NCBI RefSeq assembly: GCF_035961655.1
Contig: NZ_CP108393.1
Coordinates: 5,751,001-5,815,000, forward strand
DNA: 64,000 nt
Source of the DNA: Streptomyces sp. NBC_01317
GTDB taxonomy: Bacteria; Actinomycetota; Actinomycetes; Streptomycetales; Streptomycetaceae
Direction of reading: 5' to 3'
The notes beneath the pieces are model-generated. The model did not search any database. It worked only from the letters and a program-made list of their open reading frames with translations, and was not told the origin of the DNA. A program made the position numbers and the translations under genes. This document shows, in pieces, positions 40,301 to 48,295 of this stretch; the first letter of the stretch is position 1, and every line of letters starts with the position of its first letter.

Positions 40301-41087
40301 CGGCCCCAGCGGCCCGCGCCACGTCGGCCCCCTCGGACCGGCCCACATCGGCCCCTGCGGCCCGCGCCTCGTCCGGCCCTCCCCGGACCAGCGCTGGCGC
40401 GTGGAAGGCCCCGATCACCGCGGCCGTACGGCGGCCGACCCGTTCGGCCAGGTGGCGGCGCATGTTCGCCTCCCGGCGGAGGTCGTACGGGTCGACCGCA
40501 CCTGCGTCCGCCCGCAGCGCCCAGCCCACCAACAGCGCGGCCCGCCGCAGGGCCTCCGGTCCCGAGCCCGGGGCCATCGTCTCGACCAGCCGATCCCACA
40601 GATCGTCCCCGCCCCGCCCCCCGGCCCGTGCCCGCAACGCGGCACTCAACGCCCCGCCACGACCGTCCCCCTCCGCGCCCCCGCCCAGGCCCCGCTCCTC
40701 CCGCGCCTCCAGCGGCAGATCGAACGCGACCACCTCCACCCCCGCCTCCCGCGCCCAGCGGATCGCCGCCAGTTCCGGGGAGAACTCCGCGAACGGCAGG
40801 AACACCAGCCCGCCGCCCGTTCCGTCGCTCCGGCCGCCCGCCAGGGCCACCGGTGGGACCGTCGCCGGGTCGGCGAGATACGGCAGCCAGGGCGCGAACT
40901 CCTCCGGCAGTTCGATGAACAGCACCTCCGGTGCTGCCTGCGTCAGCATGGCCGGCACGGCGGCGGCCAACGCGGGGGAGTGGTGCCTTACCCCGATCAG
41001 ATACGGCTCCGTACAGTCGGCCAGCCGGTTCAACGCCTTCCCGGGCGGGGCCGTCCTCCCAAGCCCCGCCCCCTCACCCCAGCTCAT
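37317..41087 (-). CDS. DUF5682-VWA fusion protein (YehM/YehP-like)
   Basis: A 1256-residue protein joining two parts that are separate proteins elsewhere. The N-terminal ~750 residues are DUF5682-like, opening LADCTEPYLIGVRHHSPALAAAV and VLFIELPEEFAPWLPYLADP, with alanine-rich linkers near 265-300. A variable Gly/Ala/Pro linker follows near 830-880. The C-terminal VWA domain (about 1085-1250) has an intact metal site: DVSGSM (about 1094), GGGTNI and ISDFEEGG. VWA proteins act as adaptors for MoxR-type AAA+ ATPases, encoded immediately upstream. The ATG at 41087 overlaps the ATPase gene by 14 bases; the open frame further up is shadow. Confidence 0.88.
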   Translation of the reverse strand: MSWGEGAGLGRTAPPGKALNRLADCTEPYLIGVRHHSPALAAAVPAMLTQAAPEVLFIELPEEFAPWLPYLADPATVPPVALAGGRSDGTGGGLVFLPFAEFSPELAAIRWAREAGVEVVAFDLPLEAREERGLGGGAEGDGRGGALSAALRARAGGRGGDDLWDRLVETMAPGSGPEALRRAALLVGWALRADAGAVDPYDLRREANMRRHLAERVGRRTAAVIGAFHAPALVRGGPDEARAAGADVGRSEGADVARAAGADAARPAGADVGRVVGGDASPAAKGGGVVTSLVPYSYALLDERSGYPAGIRDPEWQRGVHLAAGDPVLLDDLLTATAVRICAAVRDGGHPSGPADAREVVRVARDLASLRGLPAAGRGEVVEAAQTVLTQGQLYGRGRVVAASMEKVLVGTRQGRLAPGTPRSGLGPSVETLLGGLSLPTPTAPGRRELRLDAHRGDLDRRRELALRRLAACRVPYGEESSVAGVGDAAPLTTRWTVTWSPSTAAMLDVTGVRGVTLEQATEGTLRQRRTRERLLGGPTAPEVLAGLEEAARCGLPDLAAERLSETAELLPASGTLPELLTGLALLDRIRSGHLPGLPGGWERAALSEAYDDLTAAGVRALDGLAGSTDAEDARALVSLAGRAAAALGGGLRLDAALVRLEADATALIRGAAGVARVLLGSGDATEFGVRLASRVDGATTSALRTDLGGFLRGALLAAGSLMETGPALDPLMERVEALPDRDFLDRLPALRAGFDTLSPAARSRLLATVEDRTGLAAGTLPGPMTDPATLALLASADLAGREALTARGLFPGLTADLATGLPAGAGSGEARPATAEPAAAGPVTAGPVMAGPVTVVATVEVGGAGAGTVAVGVPRDGATGGVLALSPGERWRLLLGRGRELRGGAGRVGAALDELYGFGRGEGARGEEGRGGSRGGDGAPYPDVRSWSEELTALFGPGVREEVLAAAADAGRIDAAMELDPAAARPSVELLRTVLSYAGGLPEHQLARLRPLVAKLVAELTEALAHRLRPALTGLSHPRPTRRPGGPLDLARTIRANLATARRDPDTGALTVLPERPVFRTRARKTADWRLVLVVDVSGSMEASTVWAALTAAVLAGVPAVSTHFVAFSTEVVDLTDQVDDPLSLLLEVSVGGGTNIALGLRHARQLVSVPSRTLVVLISDFEEGGPVSPLLAEVRALVDAGCHVLGCASLDDEGRPRYSTGIAGQLVGAGMPVAALSPLELARWVGERVGGAHR

Positions 41088-42234
41088 CGCGCAGCTCCCA
41101 CAACGTCCTCCACAGGGGCGCTCCCGCCTCCGCGCGGCGGCGGATCGGGCCGTCCCAGTAGCCCAGCAGCCTCGCGTGGTCGGCCGGGTCGTCCTTCTGG
41201 ACCGTCCCCAGCAGGTGGCCCGGCAACATGCGGAGCACATCGCGGCCGTCGTTCAGGTACGCCGCTCCCAGGCCCATCGCCGTGGCCACCTGGACCGCCT
41301 CCGCCGTCGACATGACCGTCGAGGGGCGCTCGACCTCCCAGCCCTCCGAGCTCCTCCCCGTCCGCAGGTCCCGGAACGCGGTGATCAAGGCTTCCAGCAC
41401 GGTGTCGTCCACCGAGAACTCCGCCCCGCCGCGCACCAGCGCCGCCGTCGCCTGGCTGCGTACCAGCGCCGTCTCCGCGTCCAGGTCGTCGATCGGGCCC
41501 ACCGTCTCGAAGTTGAAGCGCCGTTTCAGCGCCGCGGACATCTCGGAGACGCCCTTGTCGCGCAAGTTGGCCGTGGCGATCAGCGTGAAGCCGGGCGCCG
41601 CGTGCACCGTGCTGTCGCCGTCCTCCCCGCCCGCCAGTTCCGGAACGGACATCCGGCGTTCGGAGAGCAGCGAGACCAGCGCGTCCTGCACCTCGGGCAG
41701 ACAGCGCGTGACCTCCTCGATCCGGGCCACCGCGCCCCGGGTCATGGCCCGCAGGACGGGGGAGGGGACCAGGGCGTCCCGGCTCGGGCCCTTGGCCAGC
41801 AGCATCGCGTAGTTCCAGCCGTAACGGAGCTGGTCCTCCGTGGTGCCCGCCGTGCCCTGCACCGTCAGCGTGCTCGTGCCGCACACGGCGGCCGACAACA
41901 GCTCGGAGAGCATCGACTTGGCCGTACCGGGCTCGCCCACGAGCAGCAGCCCGCGCTCGCCCGCGAGTGTCACCACACACCGCTCCACCAGCGAGCGGTC
42001 GCCTACGAACTTCCGTGACACCGCGAGCTTCCCCCCGTCCGGCGCCTTGAGCTGTTCGCCGTCCGTGCCGCAGACGAACAGCACCACCGCGCGGGGCGTC
42101 AGCCGCCAGCCCGGCGGTCGCGGTCCGTTGTCGTACGACGCCAGGAACGCCAGCTCCGCCGCGAAGCGGTCCTCCGGCAGCTCCACCTGCCGGGCGCCGC
42201 CCGCCCTCGCCGCCGGTACGGTCTGTTCCCTCAT
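41074..42234 (-). CDS. MoxR-type AAA+ ATPase (YehL-like)
   Basis: A 386-residue ATPase. Walker A is GEPGTAKS (about residues 98-105), a Walker B-type segment AVARIEEVTRCLPEVQDALV (about 165-184), sensor 1 FTLIATANLRDKG (about 216-228) and arginine-finger region AALKRRFNFE (about 235-244). The GAVARIEE line replaces the usual aspartate-glutamate with Ile-Glu-Glu, as in several MoxR relatives. An N-terminal ~85 residues are specific to this subfamily. MoxR ATPases remodel or activate partners together with VWA proteins. The start overlaps the upstream gene (ATGA), and the product is probably made in step with the fusion protein downstream. Confidence 0.92.
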   Translation of the reverse strand: MREQTVPAARAGGARQVELPEDRFAAELAFLASYDNGPRPPGWRLTPRAVVLFVCGTDGEQLKAPDGGKLAVSRKFVGDRSLVERCVVTLAGERGLLLVGEPGTAKSMLSELLSAAVCGTSTLTVQGTAGTTEDQLRYGWNYAMLLAKGPSRDALVPSPVLRAMTRGAVARIEEVTRCLPEVQDALVSLLSERRMSVPELAGGEDGDSTVHAAPGFTLIATANLRDKGVSEMSAALKRRFNFETVGPIDDLDAETALVRSQATAALVRGGAEFSVDDTVLEALITAFRDLRTGRSSEGWEVERPSTVMSTAEAVQVATAMGLGAAYLNDGRDVLRMLPGHLLGTVQKDDPADHARLLGYWDGPIRRRAEAGAPLWRTLWELRDELG

Positions 42235-45200
42235 CGTCTGCCTCCCCGGCCGCCACGGCCCTTGAACTCCTCGAACGCCGGCACCTCGCCGTCGCCCACC
42301 CGCCGCCACGCGGCCTCGAACAGCGCGGGCACCGGCAGGTCGGGCACCACGAAGCCCGGCCTGTCCCACGGCAGCAGCGCCGTCTTCCAGCTCTCCACGG
42401 GCAGCCGGGGAGCGTCCTTCTCCTCCAGCCAGCCGCCGGGCAGGAACACCGTGCGTCCCGCGCGCGCCCGCCTGCCCTCCACCACCAGGTCCGTGGCGGC
42501 CAGTTCGGCCCGCGCCTTCTTCAACCGGGCCGGCTTCCACCCCGTCCACGCCGCCTGGTTCCGGTCCGTCGGATCGGGCAGCGCCAGCAGCATCAGGTAG
42601 AGCGCCGACGCGTCCTCCGAGATCCCGGACCGGCGCGAGACATCGGCCACCAGGCCCTCCACGCTCAGCTGCGGGTTCTGCGGCGGGCCGGCCGGGCCGT
42701 CCGCCGAGACCAGGGCCAGGAACTCGTCACTCAGGACAGCCCGCAGCCCCTCCAGCCCCGACGCCTTCCCCGCCGTGGCCACCAGCAGCTTGAGGTCCGG
42801 GTGGTCGGGACCCCCGCCGCCTCCGCCGTCGACCCCCGGCTCGGGCAGGACGGCCGAGGGCCGCACCCACACCTCCTCGCCCGTCCCCCACCGCGTCGGT
42901 TTCAGGACCAGCGCCGCAGACAGCTCGAACAGCTCGGCATCACCCGCGGCCCGCGTCGGCGCCAGTCCGTACGCCTCCCGCAGACGCGGCGACACCGGGT
43001 CGTAGGCGAAGTCCCGGTCCACCCCCAGGTCCATCAGCAGACCCGGGTCGGCGAGCCGCTCCCGCAGCCTCAGCACCGTCTCCGGCAGTACCGCCCGCAG
43101 CGGATCGCCGAACGGCAGCCGGTACGCGAGCCAGCGCAGCGCCTCGACCCAGCTGCCCAGCGTGCTCCCGGTGAGCAGCCGCGACGCGTCGACCGGTGCC
43201 AGCTCGCCCTCCACCAGGCGCTGTTCCGTACGGCCCGTCAGCTCGCCCTGCCAGGCGGGGTTGAGCACCGCGTCCACGGCCTGGCTCGCGTGCAACTCGG
43301 CGGCCACCCCACGGATCACGGCAGGAGGCAGGACCCGCCGCTTGCCGCGCGTCGCGATCCACTCGCCCACCAGCGGCTCCGCCGGGAACCCGGCCGTCCA
43401 CAGGCCGGCCACGCGCTCCGGGTCGGCAGGCAGCAGCAGCGCCGTGAACAACCGCCGCTGCTCGCTGCCCAGCCCGCTCAGCAGGGACACCGCCCACTCC
43501 AGCTCGGGCTTCTTCACGTCCAGCGGCTCCAGGTACTCGGCGGGCACCTGGTTCCCCCGGTAGCGGTTCAGCCCCGGGCAGCCGAGCTGGAACAGCACGC
43601 CCGCCGACGGTGTGATCCCCACCCGCTCCGCGAACTCCACGCCCAGCTCCGGGCGGTACGGCAGCGGACCACGCTCACGCACCGACTCCACCAGGCGCCG
43701 CACCGCCGGCGCCCGCACCGGGTCGTCCGCCGCGCCCAGCACCGTGGAGCCGGTGACCGTCGTGCCCTCCCAGGCGCCGAAGACGCCGGCGGGGTCGTAC
43801 TCCAGGCACTGCCAGTACTCCTCCTTCTCGTCGGCCCGCGAACAACCGACGATCAGCAGCCGCCGCGCGCCCGCGTGCCGCACCTCGCCGCGCAGCCGTC
43901 GGTCGTCGTTGCCGCTATTGTCGTTATTGTCATCGTCTTCGTCCGCGTCCTCCTCGGGGCCGACCGGCATCCGCAGCTCCACGATCCGCAGCCGCCCCCG
44001 CGGATCGACCATGATCGCCGTGCCGCCGTCCTCGCCGGGAACGCCCTCACCGGAATCGGCGCCCTCCCCTCCCGCGCGTACGTCCAGCGCCGCGTCCAGG
44101 AGTTCCAACAGGGCCTCCCGATGCGGTTCAGGCGTCACCGGTACGGCCGCCCGGACCGCGAGCGCCACCAGCGTGGATCCGTACACGGGCACCCAGCCGA
44201 CGCTCTCGGGAGCGGCCTCCGGCCGCCCCGGCACGCCGTCCGCCGCGAGCAGCGCCGACAACCGGCCGATCTGGTCGAAGATCACCGTCGAGCTCTGGGA
44301 CATGTGCCGGTAGCCGAAGTGGTACCCGTCGGGCACCAGGCCCTCGAACGCCTCCTCCAGCACCTTGTCGTACGCATGACGCACCGTCGGCCCGTCCGCC
44401 GCCAGGTCCCCGGGACCCCGCTCCGCCCGCTCCGCGAGCTTCGCGAGGCGTTCCGCGTGGCGGGCCGCCTCCCTCACCACGCCGGCCACCCCCGCCACCA
44501 GCCCGGGGTGGGTGACCTCCGGCAGCAGCGCGCGCACCGCCGCGTCCGGCTCCGCACCGCCGGCGACGGCCGACAGCAGCGCCTCCGCGTCCGTGTCCGT
44601 CACCGCGCGCAACGCGGCCGATCCCCGTTCGTCGCGGGGCCGCAGCGCGTGCCAGTGCGACGTCGGCGGGACGAGCGGGGTGCCCGCGCCGTACGTCCCC
44701 TCCGTGCCCCCCGCGGTGTGGCGAGCGAGGCAGATCCCCTCGCCGTCGTACAGCTCGATCTGCGCCCCGCCGTACGACGCCTTCTCGCGCGGGTGCAGGA
44801 CGGCTCCGCCCGGCAGCCGCATGGGCGGCAGCGGGACCCCGGAGTGCTCCGGGACGGCCGGGCCGCGGTTGCCGTCCACCGAACAGGCCGTCAGCGTCCC
44901 CTCGGTCGGGTCGTACGTCACGTACCAGCCCAGCAGTCCGTCCTTCGTCCCGAAGGGGGAGGACTCCAGGCCGGGACGCACAGGGAGCAGCCGGCAGGCG
45001 TTCTCCCGCAGCCGGATCGCGTCGCCGGTCAGGGCCGTCGCGAAGAAGGCCGGTACGGAGACGCGGCCCCGGCGGGCCGACGCCGGGTCGTACTCCCACC
45101 ACTGGTTCTCGTGCAGGACCCAGACGGAGATGCCGTCCGAGGCGACCGGCCTGCGCTCGTCCGCGAACGAGATGTCGCCCGGATGGACCGGCCGGCCGCC

Positions 45201-47282
45201 GTAGCACCGGCTGCCGTCGGCCAGGGGGAGCGAGGGCATGCCGCCGCCGTTCCCCTGGCCGTTGATCTCGCCCTGGGGCTTGAAGACCTCGGTGGGACGG
45301 CCCGACCACACACCGCGCCGGTCGTCACCCCATCCGTTGACGACGAGCCACTGACCGTCCACGTACGCGATGTGGGTCGTGTCCCACGTGGTCTTCGAGA
45401 CCGTGGGCAGCGTGAGCGTCCGCCGGTCGAGCACCTGGTCGGGGCCGACGGCCGCCACCTGGGGGCCGACCCGGACGAGCAGGGCGGGCCAGGCGTCCGT
45501 CAGCCGGTACGGCTCGTCCGCGCCCGCCCTGACCCTGCCGCCCGGAGCCGCGTTCTTCGTGGTCTTCCCCAGGTGGGGCAGGGCCTCCTCCAACCCCTGA
45601 TGGCCCAGCTCGTCGAGGATCCCGCCGCGCAGGGTCCTGGCCAGGGCGGGGGCGGGGGACACCGCCGTGATCCGCCGGACCGCCCCGGGCGCGGTGGCCA
45701 GTACGGACGGCGACGAGAACCGCGACAACCGGTGCAGCCTGTCGTTCAGCTCGGGCAGCCCGAACGGCCGGCCCAGGTCGTCGGCCCGCTCCTCCAGCCA
45801 GCCCGCGAGCACCGTGCGCAGCGCGGGGTGACGGGCCATCGATTCGAGCAGCTCGGGCGCCCCGCCGCGGCCGGCCTCCTGCTCCACGGCGCCCCGCAGC
45901 GCCCGGGCGAACCGCGGCTCCGAGGTCACCGCCAGCAGATCCCTGCGGCCCTCCCGCTCGTCGGACACCCAACTGCCCAGGTGTACTTCCCTCCCCTCGT
46001 CGGAGAGATCCTCGACCGGCACGCCCCAGGACAGACAGGCGTCCAGCAGGTCCAGGTCCACCCCGGTCCGCCACCCGGTGCCGCTGCTCAGCCGCACCGG
46101 CACCGCGTCCGCGACCAGGCGGTCCACCAGCCGCTCCACCAGGGTCAGTTCGGCGGCGAGCCGCGGGGTCTGCCCCCAGCCGCGCTGCCGGTGGGCCGCC
46201 CAGGACGTCACCCAGCCGGCCGCCGGGACCGAGCCGTCCAGCAGCAGGTCCACCGCGCCGCACCGCTCCAGCAGCGCCAGCCACGAGTCGTCGAACGCCG
46301 CCGCGTCGCCGCCCGGAGCCGGCATCAGCGTCAACAGCCGCTCCCGCACCGCCCGGTCCTCGGTCGCCACGTCCGACAGGGACGGCAGGGCGGCCTGCCA
46401 GAAACTCACCGCCGCGCGGTTCATCGCCCCCGTGTGGATGATCTCCGCGAGCAGGGACCGCTCCTCGGCGCGCGCGTCGAGCCCCGCGCCCTTCGACAGC
46501 CGGCGCAGATCCTCCAGCATCCCCGCGTACGGGGCGAGTCCGGACGCGCACCGCTCCACGGACAGGGTCCTGAACTGCGCGTGCGCCTCTTCGGGAGACA
46601 GCCGTACCGCCAGCCCCCTGGCATGCTCGCGCAGCGCCTTCCCGCTGAGCGCGCCCGCCGCGGCGAACTCCAGGAAGACCTCCCGCAGCCGTTCCTCGTC
46701 CACCGCCAGCGCGTACCGCTGCTCGGCCGTCCTGGCCTTGCCGAAGAACGTCGCCGCCTGCGCCGTGGACTCCACGGCCAGGAAGAGCCTCGCGACCTGT
46801 TCGTAGAAGGTGGGCAGGAAGTGCGGTACGGAACGGTCGAGCCGCTCCCCGATCTCGTCGAACCCCTCCTTCGCCAGCCCCGGCTTGGTGGCCACGAGCC
46901 GCGCGAGCCGCTCCATCTCCTTGACCACGGCGAGCGCGTGATGCCCGTTGCCCGGGTCGTTCACGAGCGCCCACGCGGGGAAGCCCAGGGACTGCCGCTT
47001 CACCCGGCCGACCTCGGCCACCTCCGCGGCGGAGAAGCCCAGATACTCGGCGGAGAGGTCCTCGGCGGCCCCGATCGCGCCGGGCACGAGCCGTACCACC
47101 GTGCGCCCGTTGAGCACCGGATGGCCGTACGCCCTGGCCGTCAGCACATCGCCCGCCACGGCCCCGCCCTCCGCGCCGAGCGGCAGCACCGCCCCGGCGT
47201 CCAGCAGATCCCCCGCCGGGAGACCCGCCTCCAGCGGTCGCCCGTCGTTCACAACACCCCCACGCACAACGCCCCCGCTCAC
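42231..47282 (-). CDS. giant protein of unknown function in AAA/VWA operon
   Basis: A 1683-residue protein with no domain I can name. The first ~600 residues are helical and Leu/Ala-rich (for example PGLAKEGFDEIGERLDRSVPHFLPT). A central part, about residues 610-860, is rich in Trp, Gly and Asp with blade-like strands (TTHIAYVDGQWLVVNGWGDD, DGISVWVLHENQWWEYD, LLGWYVTYDPTEGTLTACS), suggesting a propeller or similar beta domain. An acidic low-complexity run (EEDADEDDDNNDNSGNDD) lies near 1107-1125. The final ~500 residues are again helical. It starts with a GTG overlapping the DUF4132-like gene by GTGA and ends overlapping the ATPase gene. No WGR domain is present, unlike E. coli YehI/MolR. It may be the substrate-recognition or effector part of the system. 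Confidence 0.85.
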   Translation of the reverse strand: MSGGVVRGGVVNDGRPLEAGLPAGDLLDAGAVLPLGAEGGAVAGDVLTARAYGHPVLNGRTVVRLVPGAIGAAEDLSAEYLGFSAAEVAEVGRVKRQSLGFPAWALVNDPGNGHHALAVVKEMERLARLVATKPGLAKEGFDEIGERLDRSVPHFLPTFYEQVARLFLAVESTAQAATFFGKARTAEQRYALAVDEERLREVFLEFAAAGALSGKALREHARGLAVRLSPEEAHAQFRTLSVERCASGLAPYAGMLEDLRRLSKGAGLDARAEERSLLAEIIHTGAMNRAAVSFWQAALPSLSDVATEDRAVRERLLTLMPAPGGDAAAFDDSWLALLERCGAVDLLLDGSVPAAGWVTSWAAHRQRGWGQTPRLAAELTLVERLVDRLVADAVPVRLSSGTGWRTGVDLDLLDACLSWGVPVEDLSDEGREVHLGSWVSDEREGRRDLLAVTSEPRFARALRGAVEQEAGRGGAPELLESMARHPALRTVLAGWLEERADDLGRPFGLPELNDRLHRLSRFSSPSVLATAPGAVRRITAVSPAPALARTLRGGILDELGHQGLEEALPHLGKTTKNAAPGGRVRAGADEPYRLTDAWPALLVRVGPQVAAVGPDQVLDRRTLTLPTVSKTTWDTTHIAYVDGQWLVVNGWGDDRRGVWSGRPTEVFKPQGEINGQGNGGGMPSLPLADGSRCYGGRPVHPGDISFADERRPVASDGISVWVLHENQWWEYDPASARRGRVSVPAFFATALTGDAIRLRENACRLLPVRPGLESSPFGTKDGLLGWYVTYDPTEGTLTACSVDGNRGPAVPEHSGVPLPPMRLPGGAVLHPREKASYGGAQIELYDGEGICLARHTAGGTEGTYGAGTPLVPPTSHWHALRPRDERGSAALRAVTDTDAEALLSAVAGGAEPDAAVRALLPEVTHPGLVAGVAGVVREAARHAERLAKLAERAERGPGDLAADGPTVRHAYDKVLEEAFEGLVPDGYHFGYRHMSQSSTVIFDQIGRLSALLAADGVPGRPEAAPESVGWVPVYGSTLVALAVRAAVPVTPEPHREALLELLDAALDVRAGGEGADSGEGVPGEDGGTAIMVDPRGRLRIVELRMPVGPEEDADEDDDNNDNSGNDDRRLRGEVRHAGARRLLIVGCSRADEKEEYWQCLEYDPAGVFGAWEGTTVTGSTVLGAADDPVRAPAVRRLVESVRERGPLPYRPELGVEFAERVGITPSAGVLFQLGCPGLNRYRGNQVPAEYLEPLDVKKPELEWAVSLLSGLGSEQRRLFTALLLPADPERVAGLWTAGFPAEPLVGEWIATRGKRRVLPPAVIRGVAAELHASQAVDAVLNPAWQGELTGRTEQRLVEGELAPVDASRLLTGSTLGSWVEALRWLAYRLPFGDPLRAVLPETVLRLRERLADPGLLMDLGVDRDFAYDPVSPRLREAYGLAPTRAAGDAELFELSAALVLKPTRWGTGEEVWVRPSAVLPEPGVDGGGGGGPDHPDLKLLVATAGKASGLEGLRAVLSDEFLALVSADGPAGPPQNPQLSVEGLVADVSRRSGISEDASALYLMLLALPDPTDRNQAAWTGWKPARLKKARAELAATDLVVEGRRARAGRTVFLPGGWLEEKDAPRLPVESWKTALLPWDRPGFVVPDLPVPALFEAAWRRVGDGEVPAFEEFKGRGGRGGRR

Positions 47283-48181
47283 AGCGCCCCCTCCTCTTCG
47301 CTCTCGACCACACGGCCCGCGAACACCAGCGCGGCCATCCGCTCACCTTCGGACCAGGCGACCGGCCCCACTTCACCGAGCGGCAGCCGCCGCCCCGTCC
47401 CGTCCCGCCACTCCAGCGCTCCCGTCCGCGCCTCCGCGTCCGGATAGTCGCCCCCCAGCCAGTACGCCGCCTCCAACTGCCGTCCGTCCTCGACCAGCCG
47501 GCACAGCGCCTGGCCGCCCCGCACCCGGTAACCGAGCGTCAGCGCCCGCCCGGTGGCATGCCGCAGCTGGGCGAACTTCCCGTTCGCGTACGCGCTCCAG
47601 GACGTGTCCGTGCCGGCCGTCCCCGCGACCCCCTCCGGCTCCGGCCGTTGCCACACCTCGCGGAACAACTGCTCCACGCCCTGCTCGACCTTCAGCTCCG
47701 CCGCGAACTCCCGCAGCTCCGCCAGGTCTTCGAGCAGCACCGGATGGGGGATCAGCACCGACGTCACTCCCGCCGGGTCCAGCCACACCGAATCCCCGTC
47801 GAGATCCACGATCCCGAGCCCCTTCACCGGATCCGCGTCCCGCAGGAACCCGGCGCGCGCGGTGTCCGCCGACCCGTCCTCGCCCACCGGCGCCACCACC
47901 AGATCCCGCAGCGCCGCCTGCCACGCCGTGTCCGGCCACACCCGCGCCAACAGCGCGACCGGCACCGGCAGCGACCGCACCAGCCAGGCGTCCACCTGCT
48001 CCCGGCACTCGCTCTCGTGCCGCGCCAGCCACTCGGCCAACTGCCTGAGCCTGACCACCTCGACGTCGTCCTTGAGCTTCGGCGGCACCTGCTTCAGCGC
48101 CCTGCCCGCGGCATTGCGGCACAGCACCCGCGTGCCCTCCAGCGAGACGGCGTACCCGCCCGCCGTTTCGATCCAACCCAT
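47279..48181 (-). CDS. DUF4132-like protein, first gene of AAA/VWA operon
   Basis: A 300-residue protein. Its C-terminal half resembles the DUF4132 domain of E. coli YehI: VTSVLIPHPVLLEDLAELRE, EQLFREVWQRPEPE, then ATGRALTLGYRVRGGQALCRLVEDG, which corresponds to the 'HP...QPF.Q..R' pattern of that domain. The N-terminus (GRALKQVPPKLKDDVEVVRLRQLAEWLARHESECREQV) is a helical region also seen next to DUF4132. GGAGGGG precedes the ATG at 48181; the open frame runs 22 codons further without a site. It opens the five-gene operon, whose promoter must lie in 48182-48295. Confidence 0.8.
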   Translation of the reverse strand: MGWIETAGGYAVSLEGTRVLCRNAAGRALKQVPPKLKDDVEVVRLRQLAEWLARHESECREQVDAWLVRSLPVPVALLARVWPDTAWQAALRDLVVAPVGEDGSADTARAGFLRDADPVKGLGIVDLDGDSVWLDPAGVTSVLIPHPVLLEDLAELREFAAELKVEQGVEQLFREVWQRPEPEGVAGTAGTDTSWSAYANGKFAQLRHATGRALTLGYRVRGGQALCRLVEDGRQLEAAYWLGGDYPDAEARTGALEWRDGTGRRLPLGEVGPVAWSEGERMAALVFAGRVVESEEEGAL

Positions 48182-48248
48182 GGCAGGACCCCTCCCCGAC
48201 CTTCTGGTTCTCGAACTGATCACCACGTTAGGCGGGGGGTCTGACAAC

Positions 48249-48262
48249 GGCCCGATCGGGCC
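48249..48262. promoter_or_regulatory. perfect 14-bp palindrome between permease and AAA/VWA operon
   Basis: GGCCCGATCGGGCC is a perfect palindrome, 34 bases beyond the stop of the minus-strand permease gene and 68 bases upstream of the first gene of the AAA/VWA operon. With no loop it is more like a protein-binding site than a terminator, but it may also serve as a weak hairpin ending the permease transcript. Confidence 0.4.
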
Positions 48263-48295
48263 CGTGAGCTGCTGGAACGCCGAGGTGGCCCCGCG

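Noticed and set aside
37281..41315. Very long plus-strand open frames opposite the AAA/VWA operon (1344 residues here, another of 1548 residues at 42801-47447)
   Set aside because: They are Arg/Pro/Gly/Gln-rich antisense shadows produced by the high-GC codon bias of the real minus-strand genes, which carry recognisable domains.
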